A stretch of 64,000 nt of DNA from Atkinsonella hypoxylon. Taxonomy: Eukaryota > Ascomycota > Sordariomycetes > Hypocreales > Clavicipitaceae. The stretch lies in the NCBI GenBank assembly GCA_000729835.1, contig JFHB01000014.1, forward strand, positions 1-64,000, read 5' to 3'. Position 1 is the first letter of the stretch. Each line of letters opens with the position of its first letter. The position numbers and the translations under genes were made by a program. Shown here in pieces: positions 1 through 10,653 of the stretch. Under the pieces are notes generated by a model, which saw only the letters and a program-made list of their open reading frames with translations, was not told where the DNA came from and made no database searches.

Positions 1-790
1 AAAAAAAAAAAAAAACCAAGATTCGCCTACAGTTGGGCAACAGAGACCAATTAAAAATAAAAATAGTTGGTGGCGATGGTAGGCTATATACCTAGGTTGC
101 TAGGGCACGCATGCACCTTACTCAGATCAGAAGGTAGCTTTACCATGCCATAAATTGGATTGGAAGGATATGGACATGTAATTGTGATGACACTCCGCTT
201 CTCGAACAATCAACCGGGCAGGCTATCATCGCCAATCTGGTGCACGCAGTCATCCAATCCAATCAATGCAGGCCTTGGTCAACAAGAACAGAACAGCTCC
301 CCCAGCTATCTCACATGTCTGCTCGGCAAGGCCAAGCTCAGCTAGCCGAGTGATATTGCACCATGAAACAGCTCATGTCCTCAGGTGTACGGAGTAGACT
401 TCTTCTGGATGGCGGACATGCGGGTTCCCGTGGCCCTTGCTTTACATCAGCATGAAAGTCAATTAATTATACCTGACTCAACATCGGAAGACGCGGTAAT
501 CTGTATGTACATCATTTCATGAACTCTCCAAAAGATCTAGACTCCAAAAGATGTAGCACATTAACCAGATCTCCTCGCCAATGCTAGTCTAGAGATACAG
601 ACACAGACACAGACACAGACAGAGATACATGAGCAGATACCGAATATAAGAGAATGTAACAAGATAAAACTCAAGGCCACCAAACTCCAGATGCACAGGC
701 AACACGCTTTGTCTCTCCATAATAGGAAAAATGCTCTCCAGCCCTCATCTCGATGCTTTTCTATTTCCCCTTAGGCAATCTCTACAGAAT
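1..790. other. Intergenic, 3' flank of the ELMO gene
   Basis: No supportable gene. The stretch opens with a run of 15 A, carries a CCTAGG motif near 90, a GTACGGAGTAG motif at 387-397 and a short ACAGAC repeat near 596-624. The part next to 790 is probably the 3' untranslated region of the minus-strand ELMO gene. Short open frames here have no family features. Confidence 0.6.
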
Positions 791-2962
791 TTACACTTCG
801 AAGAAGTAGTCATCGTCCAGTCCCGCTCGGCTGGGCACCACGCCTGCACCGGGCGGCGGACCCTCAAACGCAGAGTCCATCCTGACGTTGAGCAACCGGA
901 TTTTGAGCCCATAATCGCTCACCAAGTTGATGAGCTTGCTCGTCTCGGCCGTTATTGGAGCTTGATTAAGCAGCATGAGCAGACCGTCCAGCCACTCTGA
1001 CGCCAGGCTCGGGCTGATGGGCCACAATGTCAACATGGCGTATTCCTCCGTCTCGCCCTGCCTGTTCGTCGCGGCTGCATAAATGGTGATTTTGGTCGTC
1101 GTCTTAGCGTGGCTAGTCAGATTGTGCATTGCAAATTCACTGCCATTGCCCCTGCTGTCCTCGGTTGCAGACACATTGGAGCCCACTGAGCTGACGGTGC
1201 CTAAATCAACTCTGTTGGTCAGGACATCTAGGCCCAGCTCCGGTGCCATTTGATGCTCGAAATCTGCGTAATGCAGGTAGCGTCGATTGTGAGACAGCTT
1301 GGCGAAGCGCCATGGTCGCGAGTGCTTTCGCGTTTCATGCCCGTCCTGTTCCCTCTTGTGTGATGTCGGCTTGCAGAACCAGGAGCCTTGGTGGAGACAC
1401 CGCACTCGCTGTTCCTTAACAAATTGCAGAGCTTCTTGCTTGAGAGTCTCGCGCACTTGGTGCAAATGCTGTCCCCATGTGTCATTGAACGACAGCTCCA
1501 GAAGTTCCATTTGTAGTTCGCGCAGCTGGCCAATATCGTATTCTAGGATGTCCTCCTCCGTCTCCATAATGTCCTTTGTTCGAGGCGCAGCGCCGACGAC
1601 TTGCTCGACCAGGATGCGCACAAGCTCGGCCACCTTGTCAAAGTCTTGAATCTCGGCGCCGGTGGCCTTCCAGATGCGGAAAAAGCCCAACAGGCCCGCC
1701 GCATGTAGGCGAGACCACTGAAGAAGTAGTGGACGAAACGACCTGTCGTGGTTCTTGGCCTCTGATCCTTGATGTCCTTTGGTATCTTCGAGCTCGACTC
1801 CATCGATTTCGAAATGGTCGTACAAAATCATCGTCACCGCCAAACTGGCTCTTGCGATGGGGCATCTCTCCTGAGGCGGCTTAGCAGCTTGCTCAAGAAG
1901 CAATTTCTGAAATCCGTCCTCATGTTTCTGCACAAAGTCTGTCAAGTCCATGACACCCAGGTAGCCCGTGTGACCAAACTCATTTCCAGGAGTCTCCGTC
2001 TCGAATCCGAGTCTTCTCCATTTTTCGGGGTTGTGCTTTCGCGAGCGCTGCTTTTTGTCTTCCTCTGAAGATTCGTCGGCACGCAGGTCCCCGTTTGCGC
2101 TCCTTGCCGGCTCACTCGCCAGATGGATTCCCTTGAGCGCTCGTCTATGTTCTTGCCGCTCCAGATCAACTCTAACCTCTCGCCACTTTCCGAGCAATAC
2201 TTTGGTGAGGGTTTGAAACTCAAGCACGGGATGTGTCAAATCCTGTATGGACGAGCTCTGCATTAGTTTGTACACCGCCTTGATCAATCCTAGATCTTGC
2301 AACCGCTTCACAAGCTTCGCCCAGTCCTCGCCAGAGCCTGCCCCGGAGCCCGCGCCAGCGCCAGCGCCAGCAGCCGTGCTTCCGTTGGTCGAAGCGAACG
2401 TAAAGCTGTCGGATATGGCATCCCGTATCAGCGCATTGATCAACATAAGTGCGTTGGCGCACAAGGCATGATCCGCGCTCTGCAACTGCTGAATAACCAG
2501 CCCAAAAAACTGCGGATATACGGCCACGGCGGGCTTGAGAGCGCGAAACCCAGAGGGCCCGGCTGTTGAGCCAATTGGACTCGCAGGTTGGCTTGACTGA
2601 GAATGACTGACCAAAGCAACGAGGATGGACATGGCTCCCCGCAGGATATTAACCAAGGGGTTGACGACAATGAGCTCCACGATGCGTTCTACGAATGCAC
2701 TTGCTGATGGCCCCTGAAAGATGTCCCATCCCATATCTACCTCGAGCAGGCGAGTAAGACTCTGTAAGGAATAGGCAAGCGTATTTCCCCCCGAAGCCAT
2801 GATCAAGCTGCGCAAAACGACGAGACCGCCCGATGATATAAATACGTCGGCAAACGCAGGGTCGTTGATGGATGTCTGGAGCTTGAAGACTGCCATTTTG
2901 CGCGCAGCATCTTCGTCGCTGGACAAGCGCGCCAGGAGCGCGGGGATGTCTGCTTGATCCAT
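791..2962 (-). CDS. ELMO/CED-12 family protein, 723 aa
   Basis: Single-exon frame. The N-terminal half (about residues 1-330) is an armadillo-like helical repeat region beginning MDQADIPALLARL, interrupted by a Gly/Ala/Ser low-complexity loop (about 190-215). The middle (about 370-490) has the ELMO-domain pattern with DHFEIDG and a LLQWSRLHAAGLLGFFRIWK segment, and the C-terminal third (about 520-690) reads as a PH-like module. In animals ELMO proteins pair with DOCK proteins to form a Rac guanine-nucleotide exchange factor; fungal homologues are thought to act in polarity and actin control. The length matches the family (about 700-750 aa). The start is the first ATG, directly before a conserved-looking helical region. 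Function is inferred from domain order only. Confidence 0.85.
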   Translation of the reverse strand: MDQADIPALLARLSSDEDAARKMAVFKLQTSINDPAFADVFISSGGLVVLRSLIMASGGNTLAYSLQSLTRLLEVDMGWDIFQGPSASAFVERIVELIVVNPLVNILRGAMSILVALVSHSQSSQPASPIGSTAGPSGFRALKPAVAVYPQFFGLVIQQLQSADHALCANALMLINALIRDAISDSFTFASTNGSTAAGAGAGAGSGAGSGEDWAKLVKRLQDLGLIKAVYKLMQSSSIQDLTHPVLEFQTLTKVLLGKWREVRVDLERQEHRRALKGIHLASEPARSANGDLRADESSEEDKKQRSRKHNPEKWRRLGFETETPGNEFGHTGYLGVMDLTDFVQKHEDGFQKLLLEQAAKPPQERCPIARASLAVTMILYDHFEIDGVELEDTKGHQGSEAKNHDRSFRPLLLQWSRLHAAGLLGFFRIWKATGAEIQDFDKVAELVRILVEQVVGAAPRTKDIMETEEDILEYDIGQLRELQMELLELSFNDTWGQHLHQVRETLKQEALQFVKEQRVRCLHQGSWFCKPTSHKREQDGHETRKHSRPWRFAKLSHNRRYLHYADFEHQMAPELGLDVLTNRVDLGTVSSVGSNVSATEDSRGNGSEFAMHNLTSHAKTTTKITIYAAATNRQGETEEYAMLTLWPISPSLASEWLDGLLMLLNQAPITAETSKLINLVSDYGLKIRLLNVRMDSAFEGPPPGAGVVPSRAGLDDDYFFEV

Positions 2963-3896
2963 GACGGGGTTTTCAAAATTGTTGAACGCGAAGGAACGTC
3001 TCGAACCGTAGGGGGGAATAGTTGAGCAAGTCGGAGGCGTGTGGAACGAATGGAATTAATCTTGCGTCCATAGTTAAGGCATTCGGCAATTGTGGGGAGA
3101 GAGCTAACTAGTCAAGGTGCTAAATTGGTTTCGTCGTGAAGACGAGGGAGCAGCTGTTATCTGATTGGGCACGGCACGGGGGTCCATCAAGCGGAGGGGT
3201 AGTTATGGCGGCCACGAGTATCACCAACTTGAAGAGGACTCCGAAATGGACATGGAGATGGGGGTTAGGGACCGTGTATCCCGAGCTAGATTAGTGAGTT
3301 GCCAGATATATGCATCATGCTCAACGAAGCTCAACGAAGCTCAACGAAGCTCAACGTACACTATTCACTCAAAATGATCATCACCGTGACAGAATCTAAG
3401 TCGTCTATCGCAATGTATACAAAACGGCTGTTCAACCACGCAGGGCAGCCCAAAAAAGCCAAGCACCCAAATGTCTTTTATGATGCATTATGTATCGTTC
3501 AAACTCATCACTTCAGAGAAGCTCTGATGAGTTTGCTTGAAGCACGCACATTCTTGACCACCTCACAATTCGAGGTTCACCTGTCACCCCTGTTGTCCTT
3601 TTTTTATATAACGCCATGCTCGACAATGGTAAAATGCAAAGTTCGTTTCATTTCATCTAATCCAGTTCAAACTTCGCTCCTTAAAATCTTTCCTCAAGCA
3701 GTAAAACAATGGCGGTGTCATCACCCTGGTCTCTTTGCCATTGGTGATACACAATGCAATTGGTGTCTATGCCGGGTGAGCTACCGCTGTTTAGAGAGGC
3801 ACAAGGGAGATAGATATACAAGGCATTAAGCGCTACTCTGTAGAGACCTTTCTTCTTAGCAATTTTGCGCATAAATGAAAGTATCTATTGCTTCCA
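2963..3896. other. Intergenic; ELMO upstream region
   Basis: Holds the upstream region of the minus-strand ELMO gene and the 3' flank of the small secreted-protein gene. A 10-bp direct repeat lies at 3321-3356. A 176-codon plus-strand frame (3299-3829) has no motif and partly consists of that repeat, so it is not called. Confidence 0.5.
3321..3356. repeat. Minisatellite, 10-bp unit TCAACGAAGC
   Basis: Three exact copies and a partial fourth of TCAACGAAGC in tandem. No coding role is evident. Confidence 0.95.
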
Positions 3897-4299
3897 CTAT
3901 TTATCGTTTTGCTGACATAGACAAGTAGTATCAAAATAAAACCTAACTTTATATCCCCAATATGAACACCCTTTGACTGAATATGTCCACGTACTACATG
4001 TTCGGTCTTGGCTTGGCGGTTTGCCTGCTGTAACTGTAATAATACAGCTACTGTCAAGGAATGGGTTCCAATTCATCATTCTCTTCGGTTTATATGTCAT
4101 AGACTGGACCGCATACAAAACAGTATTGCCCTTGGTCTCGCCCTGGAATTTTTGGCTAACACAATCCCATTAGCGTCAATTAGCGTCAGCTGCTTTGCAT
4201 TCATTGTTCATTGTGAACTTACAGGACGGCGCAGCAGCTCTCTTCAGCATTTCCTAGGGCAGACAGCAAGAAGCCGACAGCAGCCAAACTAAGCTTCAT
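3897..4299 (-). CDS. Small secreted cysteine-containing protein, 111 aa, two exons
   Basis: Exon 1 is 4299-4223, intron 4222-4156 (67 bp; GTAAGT donor, GCTAAT branch-like site, TTAG acceptor), exon 2 4155-3897; the junction preserves frame (336 nt in total). Residues 1-18 form a typical signal peptide (Lys-Leu start, hydrophobic core, GNA before EE), so the product is probably exported. The mature part has seven cysteines (22, 23, 63, 79, 89, 104, 106), several aromatic residues and a Lys/Arg patch at 48-51. It lies alone between repeats and a decayed gene, a common setting for fungal effector-like or antimicrobial small proteins, but no named family is recognised. The 3' end is uncertain: a 54-nt intron starting at GTTAGG would remove the last two cysteines. 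Neither exon is conspicuous as a plain open frame. Confidence 0.6.
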
Positions 4300-5193
4300 T
4301 ATAGTGAATTGAGCGAGGAAGAAACTTTTTTTTTTTTGTAAAGTTGGTTGCAATGTATTGCTAGGGAGCATAAGGTCAGGGCAGAAGAGCGAGAGAGTTG
4401 CCCTCATCTCATATATAGTTCTAATGCAAGTCCGGATGGATGCTCGGTAAGGATGCAATCTATTTATGTAGCATTCTTTTCTTTTTTTTGTTGCAGGGGC
4501 AGCTTCTAGGTTCAAGACCAGGATCAGTGCTATGAGGGATTGTTTTGTCTCTCGGCAATCAAGAGGCTACGGCCGCCTGCCATAATCTAACACACCAACA
4601 ACTTAATTTTATAATTGGCCGCGTCTTTCGCCCACAACTCGTGCCCCCCCTTCTCATAAAATAACACGATATTGAAGCACACAAGTAACTAATCTCTTAC
4701 GAGTTGATATACCCCATGTCTCACGCAGTGTATTTTGGACATGGTATATACCTTGATAGGGCATTCTAGCCGACTGATAATCCTTGGCTGAGCATTACTC
4801 ATGGCATGCAGGAAAGTGGCGTGACTCCCGGTCACTCCGTAGTGAACCTGCAATAAATAAATTACACGGCAGGCAGATGCAGGCAGATGCAGGCAGATGG
4901 CAGACGGCGGTCAGACGGGCGCACACACGTTGCCACATCCCTCTGTTCATCGGCCGTTTCGAGGCACTTGAGAATGGAGATTGCAGACTAGTTAGCGCAT
5001 CTCAAAGACCGGCCATGAGTTGCTTAATTATATTAAATGCTACCCGGCGCCTGAGATTTAGACACGGGCGAATTGAATTCACGAGCGCTTAACGGAGACA
5101 GCACCAGGACTTTGCATTTTGATGGAGGGAGTACCTAGGTATTTAAGGGAGTAGGTATCTACAACTTCCACTCATACCTCAGAAGCTACGCAT
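4300..5193. other. Intergenic with short direct repeats
   Basis: No supportable gene. It contains a T-run near 4326 and a 10-bp GCAGATGCAG-type repeat (three copies, 4871-4899). A GTACCTAGGTA motif and a related GTAGGTATC motif lie in 5131-5160. A short minus-strand frame from 4742 begins with a phosphoglycerate-mutase-like RHG motif but is too short to call. Confidence 0.45.
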
Positions 5194-6379
5194 GCCGAAT
5201 TTTGTCCATCTTGGAGCGACGGCAAAGATCTGAGCAAGGAGTATTGGACGTACCAACACTCGTCTGTTGTGGTCAATTCTGGCAGACTGGTGGAATCTAC
5301 GTGGATTATCTTGTCGAGGGTTTATACGGGACGCGCCTGTGTTGGGACCAATGGGCGGAGTCCCATTCACTCAGATAGGAAACCAGCTGGCCAGACACCG
5401 AAGTCCCTGGCAGAATCTGTTATTCTGTCACAGTCTTGGGAGGCATTCATTGAACAAGGTCGCAAGCACGCATCGAATGCCGCTTGGGAGCATGTCCAGC
5501 GTGCATCCAACAGTGCTTTAAGCTTGCTCGGGGGAGCTATAGATTCCCCAGACGTGAAACGATATCGAGAGTTGACACTCGGGGAACCCGGGCAAACAAA
5601 CAGACGTTTCGGTCGTTATGAAGTTGCCGAGAGGTTTCTCCAGGATGCATGTAGAGAATTATTTGACTGCTTCAAAACTATACTGTATCCCAGTTTTGCC
5701 AGCTTTGGGAGACTGCCCAGGTCCAGTGATGGCATTGCACAGAACTTCACTGCAGATCGTCCAGATGCATTGGGTCGAAACCGACAATTCGTTCCATCTT
5801 CTCATACAGGTGGCTGAATCCTATGAAAGGCGCTGGGGCCGGAATGGCAGACGATATAACCGATACGCAGTACAGTCCAATGAAGCGCTCAGTTGAGATT
5901 ATTTTTGCGTATTCATCCTGATGTCAATGCTGAAGACCTGCACGTATGAGTGGTAAGATGTTAATCAAGACAATCAATGTACATCATTCTAGGTACTGGA
6001 GCTGATATCAAATCATATTGAGGATTTTGCTTGTGTCGATCAAGATGCTTCTCAGAAGGGAGTCGCTGCACTTCCGATGCTCCTGGCACAGTACGACGCT
6101 GTCGTTAGCCTAGTCGACGACCAATACTACGATAGGGCGTGGTGCTGTGTGGAAGCTCTGAGGAGTCGGAGGTTGAGGGGTTCATCCAATACTCGCCTCC
6201 AGTGCGAACAACCGAGTAAGAGAGAAGGTGCCGATGAAAAAGCGGCTGGTATGGCAAGTTCTGGGTATTTGAGAGGGATGCCAAGGGAGTTGGAAACCGA
6301 AGTCGCTGAAAAGAAATTGAGCTACGAAGAGGATCGAGAAAAGATCTTGTTTCTGGCGGCACATGGGGAAACAGAGCAG
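5194..6379 (+). pseudogene. Start-less gene or pseudogene with a TIR-like C-terminal motif
   Basis: A frame-consistent model is exon about 5194-5650, intron 5651-5693 (43 bp, GTAGAG..CCCAG, very short), exon 5694-5869, intron 5870-5992 (GTACAG..TCTAG), exon 5993-about 6379. The last exon holds DFACVDQDASQKG, then LLAQYDAVVSLVDDQYYDRAWCCVEAL, and later ELETEVAEKKLSYEEDREKILFL. This order (acidic-Cys-Asp-Gln, a hydrophobic strand, Tyr and Arg-Ala-Trp-Cys-x-x-Glu) resembles TIR-type domains and a lineage of uncharacterised large fungal proteins. No in-frame ATG exists in the first exon segment, and the stretch between RSRRL and MPREL looks degraded, so this is either a gene whose first exons were missed or a decaying copy. 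Function is not established. Confidence 0.4.
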
Positions 6380-6800
6380 AGCGTACGTACTGCGTTCCGT
6401 TGCATCATTTCACGGAAGGAACTTAAGAGACCAGACATGTTCGTCTGTCTTGACGCTAAGCCACATGTGACTCGAAAGTGGACCCTACTATTGATTACAA
6501 AGCAAAAACGCGATACCCCAGCCGTTAATAAGCCTCAAGCTTCTACTCCGTACTGTAGCACAAGCCCAGCACGACATGCGCGTCCCGTTCCAATTCGCAT
6601 ACCTGTCGAAAGACAACAAAGAGAGCAAAGGTTGGGTCATCCGGTCCATACGGTATGACCATCATGCGTCCCGAGAACAAGATGCTCACCTGCTTTGATG
6701 GTTTGATGGTCAATGCTGAGCCGCCCAATCTTGTTCTTGCGGCCGGGCTCGTTCAATCGATGATTAATCGGCGACTTGTCGCTACTATTGCGGACTAGGC

Positions 6801-6912
6801 AGCCAAGCAGCCAAGCAGCCAAGCAGCCAAGCAGCCAAGCAGCCAAGCAGCCAAGCAGCCAAGCAGCCAAGCAGCCAAGCAGCCAAGCAACCAAGCAACC
6901 AAGCAGCTAAGC
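6801..6912. repeat. Minisatellite, 8-bp unit AGCCAAGC, 14 copies
   Basis: Eleven exact copies followed by three with single G-to-A or C-to-T changes (AACCAAGC twice, AGCTAAGC). Because the unit is 8 bp, each strand cycles through all three frames, producing artefactual AWLLGCL-type open frames on the minus strand. Confidence 0.95.
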
Positions 6913-8109
6913 TTGTTGTTATTTTCAGACTAGACCGCCTTTGAACTGGACGGGATAACCGGCGGGGATGGATGGGGATGGTGGCACATATTCTCAAAAC
7001 TGGAGCTTTTCACGGCACGGCCGGGTAGCACCGTCTAGCGCGTGCACCACGCACAAGTCGGCATAGACAGTCTGGTATCATAGTCGGAGCTGGAGTAACA
7101 TGCTGTACAGACATAGCTGTAGGTCACGCAATAATCTTTGAACCTAATATGTAGTAGGTTAGGTATCTACTGGAGGTATCTACCAGAGGTAGTTCAACCC
7201 TCACAGTTCACCACCCTCCTGACCTGCTCAGACCCTTCTCACTCACTGTCCCTTGGGCCCTCTCGATATTTTCTATTGTTGAAGCCTTCGGGGCTCCATT
7301 GAAGCTCTTCTTTTTCCTTCTCCCCGATCAAGACCATCTGCTCTGGTCTGTTAAGAACCTATCTAGCTACTCGGCGGTGCGTACCGTCATCAGACTCCCC
7401 CACCCCACCCCCGCCACGCAATTGCCCCCTCGACCCTCGACCCTCGACTCTCGTGTCTCGTGCCTCCGTCGCCTTTGCCCTCTGTTTCTGACTGTGCCAC
7501 TTTCTTTTCTTTGTAGCTCCTGCCGACTGAAGCTATCCAGCAGCGTCTTCGTTCATTATGGTTTTGAGCGGACTGGGCGGGCTAGTGCCAGTGCCTGGAC
7601 GACGTCGCGCATCGACTGCTACCAGTGAGTCCTTTGTTCACCTTCATCAACAGTCGACGAGTCGTCTACCTCCACATCGTTTCCTGATCGACGAGGGACG
7701 CTATTCTCAGTGCTGAGTTCGTGCGCTAGTGAATGGTCGCTCGGTTTTGGAACTTGATGTTGCCAACTCCGTCAGTCACCTTTTCCCCTCCGTCATTCTG
7801 CCCTCCCCCACCTTCAAGGACGTTGCTGCGTCACTCCCCCGCCAACCCGTCTCCAAGCGCTTCCTCTCCGACCAAGACCACAGCCCTGTCTGTGTTCGAA
7901 TACATTACTGAACGCTTACCGCACATGAGATATACCGTATTGTAGCCATTCAGTTTGTCCACGCGACCATCTCACACCGCCTGCGCTGACTCACCCTGTT
8001 TTGTCCTTTATCTCTTGCCCGCTGCCCATTTTTCTAGACCCCGTGTTCATATCTGCGACGACCGTTGTTCTCTTGGCTTTTACCGCGCTTGCTATCTTGT
8101 TGAGTTACC
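6913..8109 (+). promoter_or_regulatory. Upstream and long leader region of the oxysterol-binding protein gene
   Basis: From about 7200 to 8109 the plus strand is strongly pyrimidine-rich, as is usual just upstream of and within fungal 5' leaders. A GTGAGTCC donor-like site near 7627 would allow a leader intron, which is inference. Several short frames in this stretch have no protein-family features. Confidence 0.45.
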
Positions 8110-10054
8110 ATGTTGTCTAACTGGTTCTCGCACTCTGAAGGTAGCAACCACTCTTCGGTTGACGAGGGGAGAGTTTCTGGCGAGAACGATGAAGACACTC
8201 AGGTCATGGAACCCGATCAGGGCAATGGTAAGTTCCGGTCGATTTGCGATAGAAGCTCTGCGCGACCTCGAAACTTCCACCTCCGCAAACAGCTTCATTA
8301 ACACGCCATGTCTTTATTCTAGTACTGTCCCATATCATCTCTCAGCTGCGACCAGGCGCGGACCTGAGTCGTGTTGTTTTGCCGACGTTTATTCTCGAGC
8401 CCCGAAGCATGCTCGAGAGAATAACAAAGTATATCTTCGTAATCTGGAAATGATGGGTTATGCCATGAAACAGCAGTTCTTGTCACTAACGTTGCCTGTC
8501 GCGAGGTAGCTTCATGTGCCACCCGGAAATGCTTCTGCACATTCCTGATATTGAGGATCCTGTCGAGCGCTTTGTCTCTGTCGTCAAGTTCTATCTCAGT
8601 GGATGGCATATTAGACCTCCGTCAGTAAACGCTTGCCATTTTTTCGTCTCTTGTCTGTCCTTTTTTTCATGTAACGCGCTCGATTTCGCTGACATTCTGC
8701 GCAGAGGTGTCAAAAAACCGCTAAATCCGATACTCGGCGAAATATTCTCATGCTACTGGGACCTAGATGCAAACAAAAGAGCCTACTACATCTCCGAACA
8801 GACGTCTCACCATCCGCCCAAGTCGAGCTACTTCTACATGGCGCCGGACTATCATATCCGAATTGATGGTACATTAAAGCCTAGGAGCAGATTCCTTGGC
8901 AACTCAGCGGCTAGTCTTATGGAGGGTGTTGCGTACCTGAGCTTCTTGAATCGAGGCAAGAACAAAGACATTGGCGAACAATAGTAAGCTCGTGCTGGAT
9001 CTCTTTGGGCGTCAGGTTCACCAGCTGACGAACCATCTCTAGCATCTTGACGCAGCCTAACATGTACGCCCGCGGAATTCTATTCGGAAAAATGAAATAC
9101 GAACTCGGAGACCACAGCTATGTCCGGTGCCCCGAGTTAGACCTTATTGCAGACATTGAGTTCAAGACGAAAGGGTGGGTGAGCGGCACATACAACGCCA
9201 TTGGTGGATTGATAAAGAGAGAAAGCACCGGCGAAGCTCTGTACGAATTGTCAGGGCTCTGGAGCGAGCAAATGATAATTAAGAATATCAAAGTGGGTCA
9301 TGGTTAGCTTTATCTGTGTTTGCATGAAAAGTCCCTAACTATCAGCTCCAGACGGGACACAAAGATGTCTTCTTCAACGCAACAACATCCAAGCCGAGCC
9401 CTCCTAAGGTCCGACCGCTAGCTGAGCAGGAAGAACGAGAGTCACAGAAACTCTGGCTGTCCACGGCCAAGGCTGTCAAAGAAAGGAATCACGAGTTGGC
9501 AACTGACGAGAAAACTAAAATCGAAGATCGCCAAAGAGAGGAGGCCGCTAAGAGGGCACAGGAGGGCATTGAATGGCACCCTCGTCTTTTTAGACGGGTT
9601 GAGAGCAGTGATGGTGTTGGAGAAGACCTTGAATGGATTATTCGCACTCACATGTAAGTTGAACCTGTCTCGTCACCGTTATATGAGAGAGTACGCTAAA
9701 AACCCTTCTCGAAGTGACCCTCATGCATCTCCCGAAGAGCAGACCAAGCAATTCCTATCGATCTACCCGGTTGTCGATGGCCAGAAGCTGAACGGCGACC
9801 TTGCCATACCTCCTAGAAAGGAAACTAGCTCTCAGGATGCACCCAAGCCAGATGAAACACTTATTGAGTTTGCCGGAAAAGATGCGTCGGCAGCCGCACC
9901 TGCATCCATACCTGCATCCATCGAAGCGAAAAAGCAACCCGATGAGATCGAGAACATGCTCAATTCTACGGGCAAACCGGCCGAGGCTGGCCCACTGCTC
10001 GACTTCACCGAGGAATTAAAGAAAGACCTACCAAATGCGGAACAGAAGTCGTAA
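8110..10054 (+). CDS. Oxysterol-binding protein-related protein (Kes1/Osh4 type), 501 aa
   Basis: Seven exons: 8110-8227, 8323-8428, 8510-8620, 8705-8983, 9043-9292, 9352-9653, 9715-10054; all six introns are GT..AG and the sum (1506 nt) stays in frame. The product is a short ORP made of little more than the lipid-binding domain: QLRPGADLSRVVLPTFILEPRS near the N-terminus, the family signature EQTSHHPP at residues 143-150, KKPLNPILGE before it, and a conserved WHPRLFRR stretch near the C-terminal end of the domain. Family members exchange sterol and phosphatidylinositol 4-phosphate between membranes. There is no PH or ankyrin domain. The last about 110 residues are extended and Pro/Glu/Lys-rich, longer than in yeast Kes1. 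The seventh exon depends on a less typical GAAG acceptor; without it the protein would stop at 9656. Confidence 0.9.
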
Positions 10055-10653
10055 GGCGCACAAGTATAGTTAGTCTCTCTTTTTCTTCTCTTGAGCTCTA
10101 CCCTATTGTTGAAACATGATATGGGTCAGGCGTTGTCGATTGGCTGTTTTGGGCTGGGAGAAGGAGGAATCATGGACATGAACACAAGTGACACCAACAC
10201 TTAACTTGGGTACCGGAGCTGGATACATAACACCATCATAAATTGACACCAAGGGCATGTCTTCATAACTACATCATGAAACGGCATGGATAACATCAAG
10301 GCGACAGCCTCGACACCAATTATACTCGCCCGAGCCCGGCGCACTCCCTAATCCTGACATAATTGGTGACAAAAAAAGGCACGCACATGCCGGAGATTAT
10401 TTTCAGCGAGATATCAAGGGAGGATTTTAATTGAGATCTGGAACATAACAAAATTTGTGCTGTTCTAACGCCGTTTTATATGGACAACATGTCTCATGCG
10501 TCCAGTTGAGTTCCCGTGACAACCTGTCTCCCTAAAAATACAACTTGGTGGTAGTGCATAGTGCAAATTTCGGCAAAACACCCATACTGTAAAACTCAAA
10601 GGATGCCATATCAGCCCGGGGAAAAAAAGAAAAAAAAAGAAGGTAAAATCAAA
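10055..10653. other. Convergent intergenic region (3' ends of ORP and U2AF35 genes)
   Basis: Both flanking genes end here, so it should contain two 3' untranslated regions. A-rich tracts lie at about 10621-10640. No gene is supported. Confidence 0.6.

Noticed and set aside
4695..4742. Minus-strand frame starting MSKIHCVRHG, a phosphoglycerate-mutase-like RHG motif before a GTAAGA donor-like site
   Set aside because: Only about 14 residues match; no second conserved block could be joined in phase nearby, so chance or a very old relic.
6637..6997. Repeating AWLLGCL frames, membrane-like in appearance
   Set aside because: An 8-bp repeat read in turn through three frames; not a real protein.
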